NCBI GenBank assembly: GCA_032173965.1
Contig: CM063292.1
Coordinates: 5,284,001-5,348,000, forward strand
Origin: Sitta carolinensis
Lineage: Eukaryota; Chordata; Aves; Passeriformes; Sittidae
DNA length: 64,000 nucleotides
Direction of reading: 5' to 3'
The notes under the pieces are model-generated. The model was not told where the DNA came from. It searched no databases and was given only the letters and a program-made list of their open reading frames with translations. Positions within the stretch are counted from its first letter, which is position 1. The number at the start of each line of letters is the position of its first letter. The position numbers were made by a program, and so were the translations under genes. This document shows, piece after piece, positions 10,486 through 23,049 of the stretch.

Positions 10486-13400
10486 AAACATAGAGCTAAT
10501 AGACAAGACAACAATTTAATGCACATATCATCTATATAAAAAGTTCAAGCAGATGTCTTTGATCTTTTCATTCACTGAGAGAAACTGCTGGCAAATAGTT
10601 TTAATTTGAAATTGATTGTGCTAAAAAGCTTCTCAGGACTGAGGAAGTTCAATCATTAACCTGTGCAGCAACATCGTCTTTACCCCCCATTTGAAATTTA
10701 GGTAAGAAAGTGTGTTTTCTTCCATTTGGATAGTATCACCCACAAATGCTGCAGCAAGATTTTTAATTCCTCTCAACAGAAGAGAAATTAACTCTGTAAG
10801 GAAGAAATGATGCCTTGAGTGGCTAGGAAGGTCGAGTCAAAGGCAGAGTAAAAGATCTGCAGATCTTGGGCTGGTCATATTGTCACTGTAAGAGAAGGTA
10901 GTACCAAGTAACACAAAATAATCATAGACTTTAAGAGGGAACATCATGGGCTCCTCTTGAATTCATCACTGATCATCATGAGCATCATGGGTTGTCAGGT
11001 AATTTCTCAGCCCATGGGCAGCTTGTTCAGTAAATCCTTTGTAATCTTTCCCTATACGAGCCAGTGATAAGAAACAAAGAAACCTCCCCTTATCTACCAG
11101 TTAATAAACTTCAGGAATTGAGAAGCAGCTTTGCCAACATCCAGAGAAAGGGTGCAACACTGGCCAGCATTACAGGCGTGATTATCTGTTTAAAAATGAG
11201 AGAATTAAAAACAGTCCCAGAGCTAGCAAGAATCACAGAATCTCCCAGCTGAGATATATATTAGAAAGGAAAGAAACAAGAAGATGAATAATTTTACAAA
11301 TGTTAGAAACTACCCCCCAACCCCAGTCTGATGCAGTTTGGTTCAGGGGGGCAAGGATGTGCAGGAAGAAATAAATAAAGTCACAAACTGGCAAACAAGT
11401 GGTTGCATTCACTAGTTTAAATGAATCAGGTAATAAAAAATATACCCATTCATAACTTAAAAAGGAAGTGCTACCTCTTCAGCAAAAATAAAATAACATT
11501 TTCTCTTTATGTGCCAAGGTGAAAGCAGGATGTCCAGCAGCAGAACAGCTCCTTCCAGGCACCTACAGCAGTGAGCACCTCAGGGAATGACCAAATACCG
11601 AGTGAACAAGTGCTGAGGGAGGTTTCCATGCCAAAACCAGACCTTTGGTAGCATTTCCTCGCATTCTGTCTCTCCTGGCTGTAGCTAGATGGATCATCCC
11701 TGGGCTCTCCCAGCAAGGAATCTCCCTGTCTCAGGAGACAGCCCTGTCAGTAAAACTGCAGGGCAGCCGACCAGCTGTTGGTCAGAGCTCCAAGAACTTG
11801 AGAACACCGGGTTTTAATGCAGCAAAGCCAGACTAAATGCAATGCATACTGTAAGCTTCATCCTAGAAAGGATATATTGAACATGTCTATCAAGGCTGTA
11901 ATCTGTAAAAGAATTCATAGTCCTATCTTAGAGATGCTGCTGTACATTTGAACAAATATTGCAGGACTGAATGAAGTTCCTCACTTTACACTGGCCCAGA
12001 AAATCTAATCCACAGGCTTTATTCTCTCTAACATTGCACATATATTTAAAGTATAATATATAATTTTAAACTGTGTATTATTCATCCATAAGAATGTTTG
12101 TAGGATAAATAAAACATTTGCATGATAAAGCAGACAAGCAATTCGGAGACATTCTGGTCTCCTGGGTAAATTTGAATTTAAGCAGGTATTGTTATGCATT
12201 TTACAGAAGTATACATTGAGAGAAGAACTTTCTTGAAGTATTATACCAATACCCCAGAACATTTAAGCTTCATAAACTGCTTAACTCGTGTTTTCTTAAT
12301 ACTCTTGTAGTTTAAAGGAGCTGGAATATTTTTTTATTATTATTATTCTATAGAGTCATGTTCTGTTCAACTTCTCCACCAAACTTCAAGTGGATGCTTA
12401 TGAGCAATTTACAGAATAAACCCCAAAAGAAATGTTTATCAGTGGAAACACAGACACAGTATTTACTATGGCAATGAGGTACACACAACTCCAGCACCAC
12501 ATTTGAATCAAAATGACAGCACCTCACCTACCTGGAACATAAGACATGAAGCTACCAACTCTGTCATCAATCTTTGGTTATATTTCATCAGAGCAGGGCT
12601 GTTGTCTGTGCTTGAGATAGTCTAGGGAGCTACAATAATTATTAAACCGAACCATTATATTGCTTACTCCTAAAAGGGTGGTTGACAGGTTTTCATGTAA
12701 AATCAATCTTGAGATTAAAAAAAAATCATTATGATAAAAGAAGAAAAGTAATTTAAATAACTGATTATGTGAAGGTGGTACAGAAAAATTATCCTTTCTG
12801 CTCACACTCTTCAGCAGCTCTATAGGAAACATGTGCAGCTTGTGGCTGGATTGTTTAAAATGCCAGACTGCCCCGAGGCACACTGGTGGTGCCTTTGTTT
12901 GTGTCAGTGTAGCCATTAAACAGCTTAGCCTGGAGAGCTAATGAAGATGAGGGTACTGTGAAGTTCATTGTGGGAATGATCCACAGTGGTAGTGAGAGGG
13001 AAAAATCCGGGAGTGGGAAGTAAAAACGCCAATTACAATTTGATTTTTATCTTTATTTTCAAAATCCCAAAACTTAAGTTGCATAGGTGCTTTCCACGGA
13101 CCAGTAAATTCAGCAGCCCAGAGCCAGGAATGCTGTGGTTGTTGAGTGCTTTGTGGCTACCCTAAAGAGCAGCGTTCTGCTGGGTTAGATAGAGTATTGA
13201 AAGCAGAGGAATCGGGCACATCCTCGGGAACAGTGGGAGCCACGTGTACTGCTTGGGGCAGCAGGCAACCATCAGAGCACTTTTACTTAGTTCATTATCA
13301 TTTTCCTGGCAGGTAGAAATCCAAAATTCTGACTGACTTCATCCATATTCCAAGGAAAAATGGGAGGAACAGCAGTTCAGAAAGTGGATATGGCAGTATC

Positions 13401-14259
13401 AGTGTTTGTAGAGTGGATTATTTTAGCTTTTTCCATCAGAGGTCTTCTCCTCAGAGCTGACCCAGAAACGTACCAGAGTGAAGAGTGTGTGTTCTGCACC
13501 AGGGTTTGCTGTATCCCTGTGTGTTCTCATAACTGGGAAACCCATGGTGCTGTCAGAGAGTTTCCTCCTGGGCCAAATCCAAAGGTGGCATCTGTAGTAC
13601 TGCAAATTACACGTTGGTAGTTGTGTTTAAGGTACTCGAAATCAATGGAAGTTGAACAGACACCTATTTTGACATAAACTTCTACCCTGTTATTAGCAGC
13701 TTTTTGCACTTCCTCCTGCCAGGTTCCCACCACCTAGCAGAGAGGTGGTGAGTCCTTCTGGCTTAAGCTGTCCCTGAAGCTGGTGATTTACCCAGCCATG
13801 CCCCTCACCTCTGGTGGCATCCCCAGGAATTGGTGTCAGTCCTGGCTCTTCCCCACTCCCTAAGGGCTCCAGGGATGTCTGCCTTGGCAGGGAGCTCTCA
13901 GGGCAAGAGCCCCCACTTGCTAAACTCCAGTGCAGACCCTGCTGGTGGCATAGCACTGTAGGGTCTGTTTGTAAACACTTGCTCTTGCTGGAGAAAAAGA
14001 ATATTACTGGATCCGTTATGGTGAACACAGAGTAGGAGACTTAAGCATTTAGTTTCTGATGGATGACTCTGTGGATGTGATAAATATTAGAATGGTTGCA
14101 GCAATAATGATTCCATGTTATCCGAGAGGTTGCATTAATTTAATTGGATTTGGAGTCTGGGTTGACCTGCCTCTACACAGTCTGAAGCAGCCAACATGCA
14201 TTGGAGGTGTGCAAGAGAGAGGGAGTATCTAGTTCTGTTTTTTTTTACTTCATAGACAA
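10486..14259. other. No gene or repeat confidently recognised
   Basis: Mixed AT-rich and average sequence. Around 10920-11250 there are isolated words that recall avian repeat ends ('aatcatagac', 'aatcacagaatc'), but no continuous CR1 similarity, so I do not call a repeat. Open frames at 11507-11836, 12005-12262, 12578-12916 and 13360-14035 overlap on opposite strands and show no domain. Confidence 0.45.
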
Positions 14260-14530
14260 TAAATTCTAGATCAAAGCAAAAACAAGCAATGATATGTGTA
14301 ATTTTTTTAACAGAAACTCTGTAAATATTCAGTGCTGTTGTTTGACAACATTAAGAAATCACTGAAAAATGCAGTCATTGCTAAATGTGTTCATTTGAGA
14401 GGTTTGCTGCTACACGTGTGAATCTTCAAAGGCCGTGAAACTTAACAATAGCTTCTTGGTATTAGACAGAGTTAATTATAACATCCATCACGCAGGCAAA
14501 GTAACTAAAACAAATCTGTATCGCTCCTTA
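14260..14530. promoter_or_regulatory. Candidate conserved non-coding element
   Basis: A repeat-free block with no long open frame, evenly balanced complex sequence, a TTTGACAACATT segment near 14341, AATGCAGTCATTGC near 14369-14382 and a GAGTTAATTATAAC homeodomain-like core near 14468-14482. It resembles vertebrate conserved non-coding elements in texture, but this is an impression from composition and motifs, not measured conservation. Confidence 0.22.
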
Positions 14531-14599
14531 GTTTTCAGCTTGTTGAGTGAATGCTGTCAGAAGGAATTTGCCTCAAATGTGTGTGCTTGGTGATGTTAT

Positions 14600-14720
14600 C
14601 AAAGTGTCTGTCAGGGGGACATTTAATACTATTCAGAGGCCTGAGAAAGCACGTTGGGATTGGCAGAGACAGTGACAGAGGTGACCACGGTAGGTCCTGA
14701 CAGTTTGAGTACAGAATTAT
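14600..14720 (+). repeat. Unidentified dispersed repeat, copy A
   Basis: The core (about 14652-14716) aligns without gaps to about 17658-17722, with about 45 of 65 positions the same and a perfect block 'attggcagagaca'. Many of the differences are transitions. Upstream, both copies also share 'tgtcag' and a 'ttca...cctga'-like segment after a small gap. The orientation is the same. I do not recognise the family. It could be an old SINE, LTR or DNA-transposon remnant, or an ancient local duplication. Confidence 0.45.
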
Positions 14721-16429
14721 ATAGTGCAGTGACAAAGTGTTCAGTTTATTTAAACTGGGGGACGGGATGTGCAGGAGACAAAGGGAGAAGCAAAGAAAAG
14801 GTTAAGTTACTGAAATTTTAATTGAGCTCTGAGTGACTGTTTTTGAATAATTGGTTGTGTCAAAACGTAATGATCACCGGCCTGGGAAGCTGCAGCCTTT
14901 CACCCTCAGGTCACTGGCTCAAATCTGGGCTGTGCTGGTTGTAATGACTGATGTTCAATACCAGCTAATGTGAAATGAATTGCTGATCTCTGCCCAGCCT
15001 CTATTGGATAAGGATCTGCATCCCCAACAGTGTGTGCTGGGAGCCCTGGCAAAGGCAGCATCCAGAGCTAATCTCCTCCTTTTTATGTGAGTTCCCTGCT
15101 GGGAACTGGTTCTCTGGTATGTGAGATGTTTCACTATTGCAACTGTGATTTTATTAATGCACTGAAAAGATGAGAACTTCACTGTTCAATGTTTCCTGCC
15201 TGTGACTGTGTGTGTTTGGTGAAACCTTAGCAATCCTTCACTAATTCTAAGGAACCCTTCACAGCACTCCAGGACTACTGGCAACCAGAGCAGCAGGATT
15301 AATCACCAAGGATTGTTCTCTGGGGTCTGGACACAATCATTTCACCCCATATTTAAGAATGTTCTTGAGTTTTTATCTTCCAGGGACAAGGAAATAAAAA
15401 TAATAGCCATTGCACAGACAGCATTAACCCCTACTATCACTCCCCAGCTGTGTCATGAGCCATTTTTTCTGCTGCTGGATTGTGAGATCCATTGCTGGAA
15501 GTTTCCTGGAACACATTGAATGTTTTTCAGTACACCTGTCTCTGCACAGGTCTGCTCCAGAGCTGCCCTTCCCAAAAAGATGCCACACTGCAGGCACTGG
15601 GATCTTGGAACAGGGATTTTCTAGGGTGGCTCAGTAGATCAAAGCAATCCAGCAGTTGCTGTTTTACCTTCTGAAGTGTAGGATCCTTGGAAGAGCTGCC
15701 AAATGAAAAGTCTATTTGTGTGTCCCAGAATAAGCTGTAGAAAGTTCCTCTAGGCTGCCTGATTATTTTCTATTAATGCAAGACAGCCTTTTAATAGTCC
15801 TAAAATAACTTGATTTTGTTGGCACAATTGAAAAGTTCCAGATCTTCTAGACAAGCAACGCAGATGAGAAAAAATCATAAAGTTTAGAGTTGATGTTGAT
15901 TGTTTCCAAAGAAACCAGCTCAGCTTTAGCAGCATAAAGCCAATCCAGGTTTGTATACCCAGGGAGAAAGAAATACCCTTCCTGGAATAGTTTTGCCATT
16001 GATTTTAAAAGTGGAAAAGGTTTCTCGACTGAGTCAGCAGGCCTGGAGAAGAATCAGTATCAGCTCCATGGGTTCATGAAATCTTTTTTCTGATTACCTG
16101 GGTTATTTGGTGGTGAGTCACTTTATACTCTTCAGTGAGAAGTGAGGAGGGTGTAGGAATGCATGCTCTCCAATTTCCTATTCCACTGTGTTACCCAAAC
16201 AGCTGGGTCTCCCCTCAGACTCTCGTGGGAAGGGTGAAGGTTATGAACCAAGCTGTTCACTAGGTTGTGGGCCCTCTCCAGACACATTCCAGCTGAGAGT
16301 GCTGGCATTTGAATGAGAGAAGGTCTTGACATCTTAATTCTGGACTAGCAGGTATCACTCCCCATGCAAATATAATTTCTTACAGCGTGAGCAAGTAACA
16401 TATGTCCAGCCCCCGCACTGCAGAAGCCC
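14721..16429. other. No gene recognised
   Basis: Average sequence. Near 14905-14925 'cactggctcaaatctgg' recalls a tRNA-derived SINE B box, but the flanks do not support a call. Short open frames (14955-15182, 15313-15674, 15750-15935, 16132-16332) show no domain. Confidence 0.45.
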
Positions 16430-16640
16430 AGGGAATGGGCAACTGAAGTCCAAAAGCCAAACATATTTCCTGATTAATTGGGCCCTTGAGGCTTTTGGGT
16501 GACATTAAAGAATCTGCCAGTCATTTCCCCCCTCTCACCTCTTCTTTTAGATTGTAAGTAATAATATAACATAAAATCTGATTTCAAGACCTCATTGCAA
16601 TGAGTCATTTCATTGCAGATGCTTTGTACCTTCTGTGAGA
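16430..16640. promoter_or_regulatory. Candidate regulatory element with C/EBP and AP-1 cores
   Basis: A repeat-free block holding ATTGCAAT directly joined to TGAGTCA (16594-16607). These are a C/EBP palindrome and an AP-1 site, a known composite arrangement. TGATTAATTGGGCC lies upstream near 16471. There is no long open frame. The regulatory role is inferred from motifs only. Confidence 0.3.
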
Positions 16641-17604
16641 CCTGTAAGGGGCAGAGTGCATATCTTGGATGCCTTCTTCAGAAAGAAAGAGTACAAGCTC
16701 AGCTGCTCCTCTTCCAGCCAGGGGTACTGGCTTGGACAGTACCCACCACATTGTGAAACTGATGGAATGAGAAGTTGCTTTTGGGATAAAAAATTTGAAT
16801 TAGTAAGGCAGCCAGTTTCTAAAGACAGAAAATGTCTGCAGATTTAAGAGTTTGGTTAAATTATTAATATAATGTGATTCTCACTCTGTGGCTCATTTTG
16901 CGGACAACAGCCTTGAGATACTCAGAGGCCATGGAGATCACTGGAGAAGACATTTTATCTCCTTTACACATCAGGAAGGTATCTTCCAACTCAAGTTGGC
17001 ATGGCTGTGTTGGTGAGAAAAAAAATGACCCCATTTCCAAGAATACAAGCAGCACTATGTCTTATCTTTTTGTCACATAGTAGATAATTTTTCCTGTGTA
17101 GCCTGGTCTCGGAGTGGTGACCATCTAAGCAATAATTCAAATCTTTTGAGGAGTTCTATATTTTAATTTATGTTTTCACTAGTAATAGTGGTGTGATTGA
17201 TCAGGACCATCCTGTCTGAAGAATCTTGTCACCTCCAGCACAACTTCCCCAGAGAAATTGCCTGTGTGGGTTCAGCTGACCATTAGGATTCAGCTTCTAA
17301 CTGCTTGGCCTTTCCCCAGTGAGGATGAGAAAGAAAATCTGAGCAAAGTACCAGCAAGAGCCATGGATTTTTTTTTCTGTTGCCTTAGCCATGGGATGCA
17401 GCATGTTTTTATATGGTGTGTGTAAGGGTGAGCTCCCTGAAGAGAGATAACACCAGTGTGCACAAAGTGACAACCTCTTGGTACCCTTGTAAAATTCCAC
17501 CCCGCTAAAGGGAACTGGAGAGGAGATATATGGCTATTAAAGTAAAACATAACTGCCTGTCAGGGAAAAGTAGTGACAACACGCACCGAAAGCTCCGCCA
17601 TCCA
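16641..17604. other. No gene or repeat recognised
   Basis: Average sequence with short open frames on both strands (16635-16847, 16864-17080, 17290-17550) that lack recognisable domains. No RNA gene or transposon is seen. Confidence 0.5.
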
Positions 17605-17730
17605 ACGCCTGTCAGCAGGAGTGGGTAGTTTGTAACATTGCTCATATTCCTCAACAAACGCGCTGGAATTGGCAGAGACAAGGATGGAGTTGACACGGGC
17701 AGGTTCTGTCAGCTCAAATCCGGAGGTGAG
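17605..17730 (+). repeat. Unidentified dispersed repeat, copy B
   Basis: This is the partner of copy A near 14600-14720, in the same orientation and about 3 kb away. The core similarity is about 69% over 65 ungapped bases. The end 'gctcaaatccgg' resembles a tRNA-type B box, which would suit a SINE, but no full SINE structure is visible. A minus-strand open frame covers the copy (17560-18075, 171 codons). The same reading frame in copy A contains stops, so I do not call it a gene. Confidence 0.45.
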
Positions 17731-18009
17731 CTGTGTGTAGCCCAAGCCTGGTCCTGACAGCTGCATCCACACACAGGCATGTTTGGGAATCGGGAACCGC
17801 AGGAGGGCAGGGGAGGGACCAGGCAGAGCTGCACCTTCTCCCACCTTCTCGTGGGTAGGAAAAGGAAGGGGGCAGGGAGAGAGAGGGAACAACAAAAAAC
17901 AATGCCTATTATGTTTCATGTCAATGTTGCTGTCATTAGGTAGTCGGAAAGATTTCAAACAGATGAACTCCCCTTTGGTATGGCAGACTGCCTTGGCAGC
18001 CAATTTTAG
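17731..18009. other. No gene recognised
   Basis: GC-richer then average sequence. It is covered by the chance minus-strand open frame noted for the neighbouring repeat, and nothing else is seen. Confidence 0.45.
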
Positions 18010-18620
18010 GCCTTGATTTGATTGATAAACTCTTTGTGACAAGGAAGGATAAAAGAGGCCCCTAGTTTGGTACATATAAATAGGAAATTAGCTGGTAAAG
18101 TTGTCAAAGATAATTAACTCTCTGATTCTGTGTGTCTATTCAGGTTGACATACTGAAATTATTTAGAAATGCACATGTCAACGCTCTGACAGAATTTGGT
18201 GCTGATCAGATAAACAGTTTTTGAGATGCCTGATTGTAAAATGATGTAAGAGCTTAGCTGGTGGTTTTATCATTATGCATTCTCTTAGCAGCAGCAGGTA
18301 TCAAACGGCAACACCATCCTTTAATGTTCGAGATTCAGAGATCGGGAGACAAAGTTAAGCGCTACTTCACAGCACTCAGCTCGCTTGTTTTGTTCCTTGC
18401 CCCTAGGTTAAACAAAATACTAATAATGTGCTAAATTCCTGGATGTTCATCTGCTCCTCATCCTTTCCCCTGGCACAATTGGAAGTAACAAAGATAAGGG
18501 TCTATGAGATAAAAGGTCTGAAAGCCGCTGCATTTTGTTACTCCTTCAGACGAGATAAACTACTCAGTGCTATAATCCCAAACTCAAAGATTGACAAGGT
18601 TAGGAAAGTGCAACAGGAAA
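18010..18620. promoter_or_regulatory. Candidate enhancer with a cluster of GATA motifs
   Basis: Seven WGATAA words fall within about 540 bases: TGATAA at 18023-18028, AGATAA at 18108-18113, 18208-18213, 18492-18497, 18507-18512 and 18553-18558, and TGATAA on the minus strand at 18267-18272. Chance would give one or two to a few in AT-rich DNA. The block is repeat-free and also holds AAAGTTAAGCG and TTTGTTACT-type cores. GATA factors bind such clusters in enhancers of blood, heart, endoderm and other lineages. Conservation is not known. Confidence 0.35.
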
Positions 18621-20769
18621 AAGCCAGTGACTGAATGTCTTTATACTGGCTCCTATTAAAGCAATGACAGAGAGCAAGGAATATATTTAGCATTGCACAG
18701 TCAGCGTCTGAGCCAGTGTCCCTTGTTTACAGATGTCTGCAGTAGCTGGTGTAGCACTGTGTGGAGTGCACCTTCTGAATGGGATTGGATTTCCAAATCC
18801 CATCAATGTCCTTGGAAAAGTTAAACTTGGTATGTATAATATATATTGTACAGAAGATGTGAGGGCACTATAGTCTTCCAGAGCAACTTGATTTTGATAC
18901 CTTCTTGGAGATTTTCTCCATTTGAAAGTGTTTTTCCACCTCGAAAACCAGCTGCTCCTTGGCAGCAGGAAGGTATAGGCACCAACATCTGTCTTGAACA
19001 TGGTATCAATGGAACACAACTGGCCTTAGCTTTCCTTAAATCCTGGAGCTTTGTGTGGCTGTACAGACTGGCACAGAAAGGACCACTGCCCCAGTTCTGA
19101 ATTAATGCTGTGCCAGCAACTGTGCCACCCTTCTACTCCCAGCTGGTTGGGATTTTTAAGCCTCTGGAGTCTAAACTCACATTGGACACTGTCTATCAAG
19201 CCTTGCAGCTTTCTGTCACATCTTGAAAGCTGGCAATCAGTCCAGCTTTTCACCCTGGGATCCAACCCCAGACAGGCAGCTTTGCTTGAATGCTCACCTT
19301 TCCAGAGTACTGTTCAATGGGGGTTAACTACAGAAGGAAATGGAAAAAAAAATGAATATAGAATGGATTTGCCATTGTATTTATTTAAGGAGAGAAAGGG
19401 GACAGTGCTACAAACCACAAGACCCCTAACAGGCGTCTCACTTGCAGTCTCTGCCTGGTGTGTCAGCAGAGCAAACAGAGGCCTGGAACCTGCCTGAGCT
19501 AATGCTGCTGCTCTCTAAAGTACTGGCTGCTGTCTCCTGCCCTTTTTGTGTCTTTCCTACCATGGCTTTCCAGGCAATGTGAGCATGTGAAATGTCTCTG
19601 GCAAACAGAGTACAACATTTGGCACATTCAAATCATGACTCCTGTGCCTCTCCACCAAATCTGCCTTACTATACTCCAGTCCTGGCTTTGACCATGCTGC
19701 TGCTGAGGAACTCCAGCAAACACCTACCCCAAAAACATACCACGTACTTAACATCTCACAGGATTCACAAAAGATAGGACCAGGTTCTCTGTAAGTCAGT
19801 ACTGATGAATGCACTACTGTCCTCAGTGTCAAAATGATAATGGCACATGTATTATTCTTCCTGAGAGCCCTACAGTTCCTTTTTATCATATTTTGCACTC
19901 ATTTGTACAATGAACAATGTCACTTACATACCAAGAAGCTTTTTGTCTCTTTATAAATAGGGTCTCACTTGACATAACAAAATTCATGATATTATTTCCT
20001 CATCCATAAGCATTTCTGTAGTGCTCATTTCTACATTTACATTCTGTAACTATCTTGTGCAAGTAGGCACCCCAGGGGCCAGAAATTTGGCTCTAGCAGT
20101 AAGATCTTATTTTTCTCTTTTTTGCTATTCACCTTAACATGAGATTTTAAGGCTTATGGAGGTCCGTGGTGGTTAATAAGGGAATGGATGCAGGTACCTA
20201 TCGAAAGCGCAGGGACAGGCAAGTACTTTTTAAAAGATATCCTAAATAAAGATGCCTTTGCTTTATTGTGTTCATCATGTCTAATTCAGCCTGCCCAGCA
20301 CATGGCAGTGGGGGGGCTGTTCATAAAGACACAGATATTCTCATGTATAATGCAGCATTATCTAACCTTCCATATAGATCACTGGTTTAGGATGAATGAT
20401 CTTAGAGCTGCGTGCCCCTGTGTTGTGTGGTATCTATCTTACAATAGGTTTGTAACTTATCACAATCGAAACCAAAGGAATAAACTGGAAGGAAATGCAC
20501 TTTTCTCGAGTGGTTCTTGTTAGAGCTTAGTTGAAATGTAGCATCTTACAGAGACTCCGTTTATACACAATTTGATGATGAAGGCTTTGCTGCAGGCAAC
20601 CTGGGAACATGAAATAGGGCTTTAATCATAACACTTCCACTTTTCTCCATTGGGAGCTGTAGGTATGCAGTGCTTCGGAATAGAAACCTGCTTTTATTTT
20701 GATGCCCAATATGGATTTATGTGCCTGAGCTTAGGTATGCAGATTTGGAAACAATGTTCCTGTAAACCA
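18621..20769. other. No gene or repeat recognised
   Basis: Average sequence with overlapping opposite-strand open frames (18687-19100, 19026-19497, 19557-19898, 20188-20523). None shows a domain, signal peptide or plausible splice context. No RNA gene is seen. Confidence 0.5.
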
Positions 20770-21420
20770 GAGCCTCCCAACAGACCGAGATCTTGCAGAA
20801 GGACCAGGGCTGTGGGTGAGTGACAAGCTGACCGTGAGCCAGCTCTGTGCCTCTGCAGCAGGCCAGCAGCATCCTGGGCTGCAGGAGGAGGAGCATGGCC
20901 AGCAGGCTGAGAAGGGATTCTTACCCTCTGCTGGGTGCTGGTGAGATACATCCAGGATCTGTGTCCAGGCTTGGGCTGCCAGCATAGGAAGGGGTTGGTG
21001 CTACTGCAGCCAGTCCAGTGAAGGGCCACAGGGATGATTAAGAGGCACAGAATCTGAGACATGGGAAGAGGCAAAGGGAGCTGAGGCTGTCCAAACTGCA
21101 GAAAAGAAGCTGAAGGGGTATTTTGCCAGCTTGTATCAATATCAGATGGTGGAGACTAAAGGAGGCAGAGCCTCTCTTCTCAGTGCTGCACCAGCTGAAA
21201 TACAGGAAATGCAGTTTAAATACGAGGTGGTTTTTCCAATACGAGGGTGGTAAAAAACTGTAATGAGTTACCCCAGGGTGTGCATGGAGTCTCCATCATT
21301 GGAGTGTCTCAGACCACCATGGGACACACTCCAGAGCAACCTGCCATGACTGACCCTGCTTGAACAGAGGGGGTGGACCAGACTATCTCCAAAGGTCCCT
21401 TCCACCCCCAACTCTTAGTA
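20770..21420 (+). mobile_element. CR1 LINE, 5'-truncated 3' end
   Basis: The segment follows the CR1 3' region in order. 'aaggacc...gggtgagtgac' and 'gagccagc' are followed by 'ggccagcagcatcctgggct', then 'gtggtgctgg'-type text, then 'cagggatgattaagaggc', then the 3' untranslated part with 'gagtctccatcattggagtg', 'gcaacctgccatgactgacc' and 'ggtcccttcca'. The terminal short tandem repeat is degraded. It encodes only the decayed C-terminal end of the CR1 polyprotein and cannot move. Minus-strand open frames over it (20694-21074) are shadows. The 5' boundary is approximate. Confidence 0.88.
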
Positions 21421-23049
21421 TGGAATTGTCTTTTCCACAAAACCCAGGTTTTCCTCTAAAGAAAAGAGCATAGGTGGTTACATCCCAGAGCGGGAGTAAC
21501 TTCCTCATAACTTGTTGGCAGATGCTTGACACATCTGTTTGCTTTAGACTTCCACTGAAAAGACATTTCTGTTCCTGCATCACATGTGTCAAATTCAGCT
21601 TCTGGGGAAATGTACAGATGTTCACACACAGAGAAGAAAATAACATGCCACGGGAGTATGTCATGGTTGTTGATATATCTTACACTGTATTAATGAGGAA
21701 AATATGTTTCCTTTAATTAAAACATTTCGCCTGGGCTTCAGATATGTTGCGATTTTAACAGGCTTTTACTCGTGTGTGGTTAATAAACACGTTGGGTGTG
21801 TGTGAGCACAGTGATGCTCACATGCTGCTCTTTCCATCGAGCTCTAAGGATGGGGCCAGTGCTGATGGTGAAGTTGTTGCGGGGTTTTATTTAGGAAACT
21901 GCATGCCAATACTTCTGTTGCCTTTCATCTGCTACTTTGTGTGATTTTGCTCAGGAGGATAGTTAGAGTGCTTATGGAACTGAGACTTCTTAGGAGTTAA
22001 AAGTGGCAAGTATCTGAAGGGAAAGTGCTACGTGTGCCTCGAGGGTTGGGGAAGCCTTAGGTATTTGGTGAAATAAATAGGGTGAGAAAGGGGTCTCTCA
22101 CTCATCTTCAATTCATCGCTCTTGTGGAGCTTAAAAAGCAGTAGCTATTCTGTTTTATTTCCATATGTTGGCCATATGATCGTGCCGTCTGTGCATATTC
22201 TTTTTCCATTTCCCTGCACTTGATTTCTAGACAGAATTATGTATATTTCAAAGGTGCAGTAAATTTTGCTGTTAGTGGGTTTGGGAGCTTGAATCTTCTC
22301 TAACAAAGTATATAATTTTTTTTTTTCTTTTTCCTATTTCCAGACCTGACTTCCTCTCCTGTACTGACAAGTTTTCTTTTTCCATCAAGTAGGACAAAGT
22401 GTGTGGCCTTGAATGCTATGAGTGGGCAGTCTGTGATCTGCTTCTGCAGTCACGTTGTCATTTGGGGATTTTGCAGCCTCCTGATCTGCATATGGGGCCA
22501 AAAGGGTTCCAGCTGTGAATAATTCAGTCTCCTGCCAGTATTATTGAGGTGCCTGCTACCTAGAAAACTCAGGGTGCCCTTGTGCCATCTGACTTTCATC
22601 TGTGCCAGAAGCCTTATGTAAGTCATGGGGAGCTGGTGGCCTGTTCCAGGCTCACTGAGGTGTTATAGGTAAATCCAATTCTCCCAAAAAGACAAATATT
22701 TAGCCTTTTCAGGTGACACACTTTAGTAACTGTTGGCATATATATTTCCCTAAAAATTTGGAGTTTTGTTACACAGAGAGAACAGAAAATCTCAGAGTTC
22801 AGGGCCCACATCTGCTCCACAGCTGCAACAAACATCAGCCTTATCACCAGCTTTCATGATGCAGGGTAAACTATGGCAAATATTGTCATTGTGAGCAATT
22901 AATGAAAGGTCTTGGGAATATCTCAGCAGGAATGTAGGGATGGAAAAAGGGAACAACTATGGAAATTTTTTTTACAGAAGAAGGAAAAAATGAGCCTTAG
23001 TAACAAAAATAAGAACAGAAAATAGATTTTCCAAAGTTCTTTTAGAAAA
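21421..23049. other. No gene recognised; weak splice-like signals only
   Basis: A strong T/C tract ending in CAG (about 22312-22344) and a GTAAGT near 22618 could bracket an exon-like stretch. It has stops in all frames I checked and no protein similarity, so I do not call it. The rest is average sequence. Confidence 0.45.

Noticed and set aside
10918..11250. Possible minus-strand CR1 ends (aatcatagac, aatcacagaatc)
   Set aside because: Only isolated short words match. No continuous CR1 sequence links them.
14885..14935. Possible tRNA-derived SINE B box (ggctcaaatctgg)
   Set aside because: Flanks do not follow MIR or another SINE layout, and only about a dozen bases match.
17560..18075. 171-codon minus-strand open frame covering repeat copy B
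   Set aside because: Part of it is repeat sequence whose other copy has stops in the matching frame. No protein family is recognised.
22312..22618. Exon-like stretch between a strong T/C tract with CAG and a GTAAGT
   Set aside because: The enclosed sequence has stops in the frames checked and no similarity, and such pairs of signals are common in introns.
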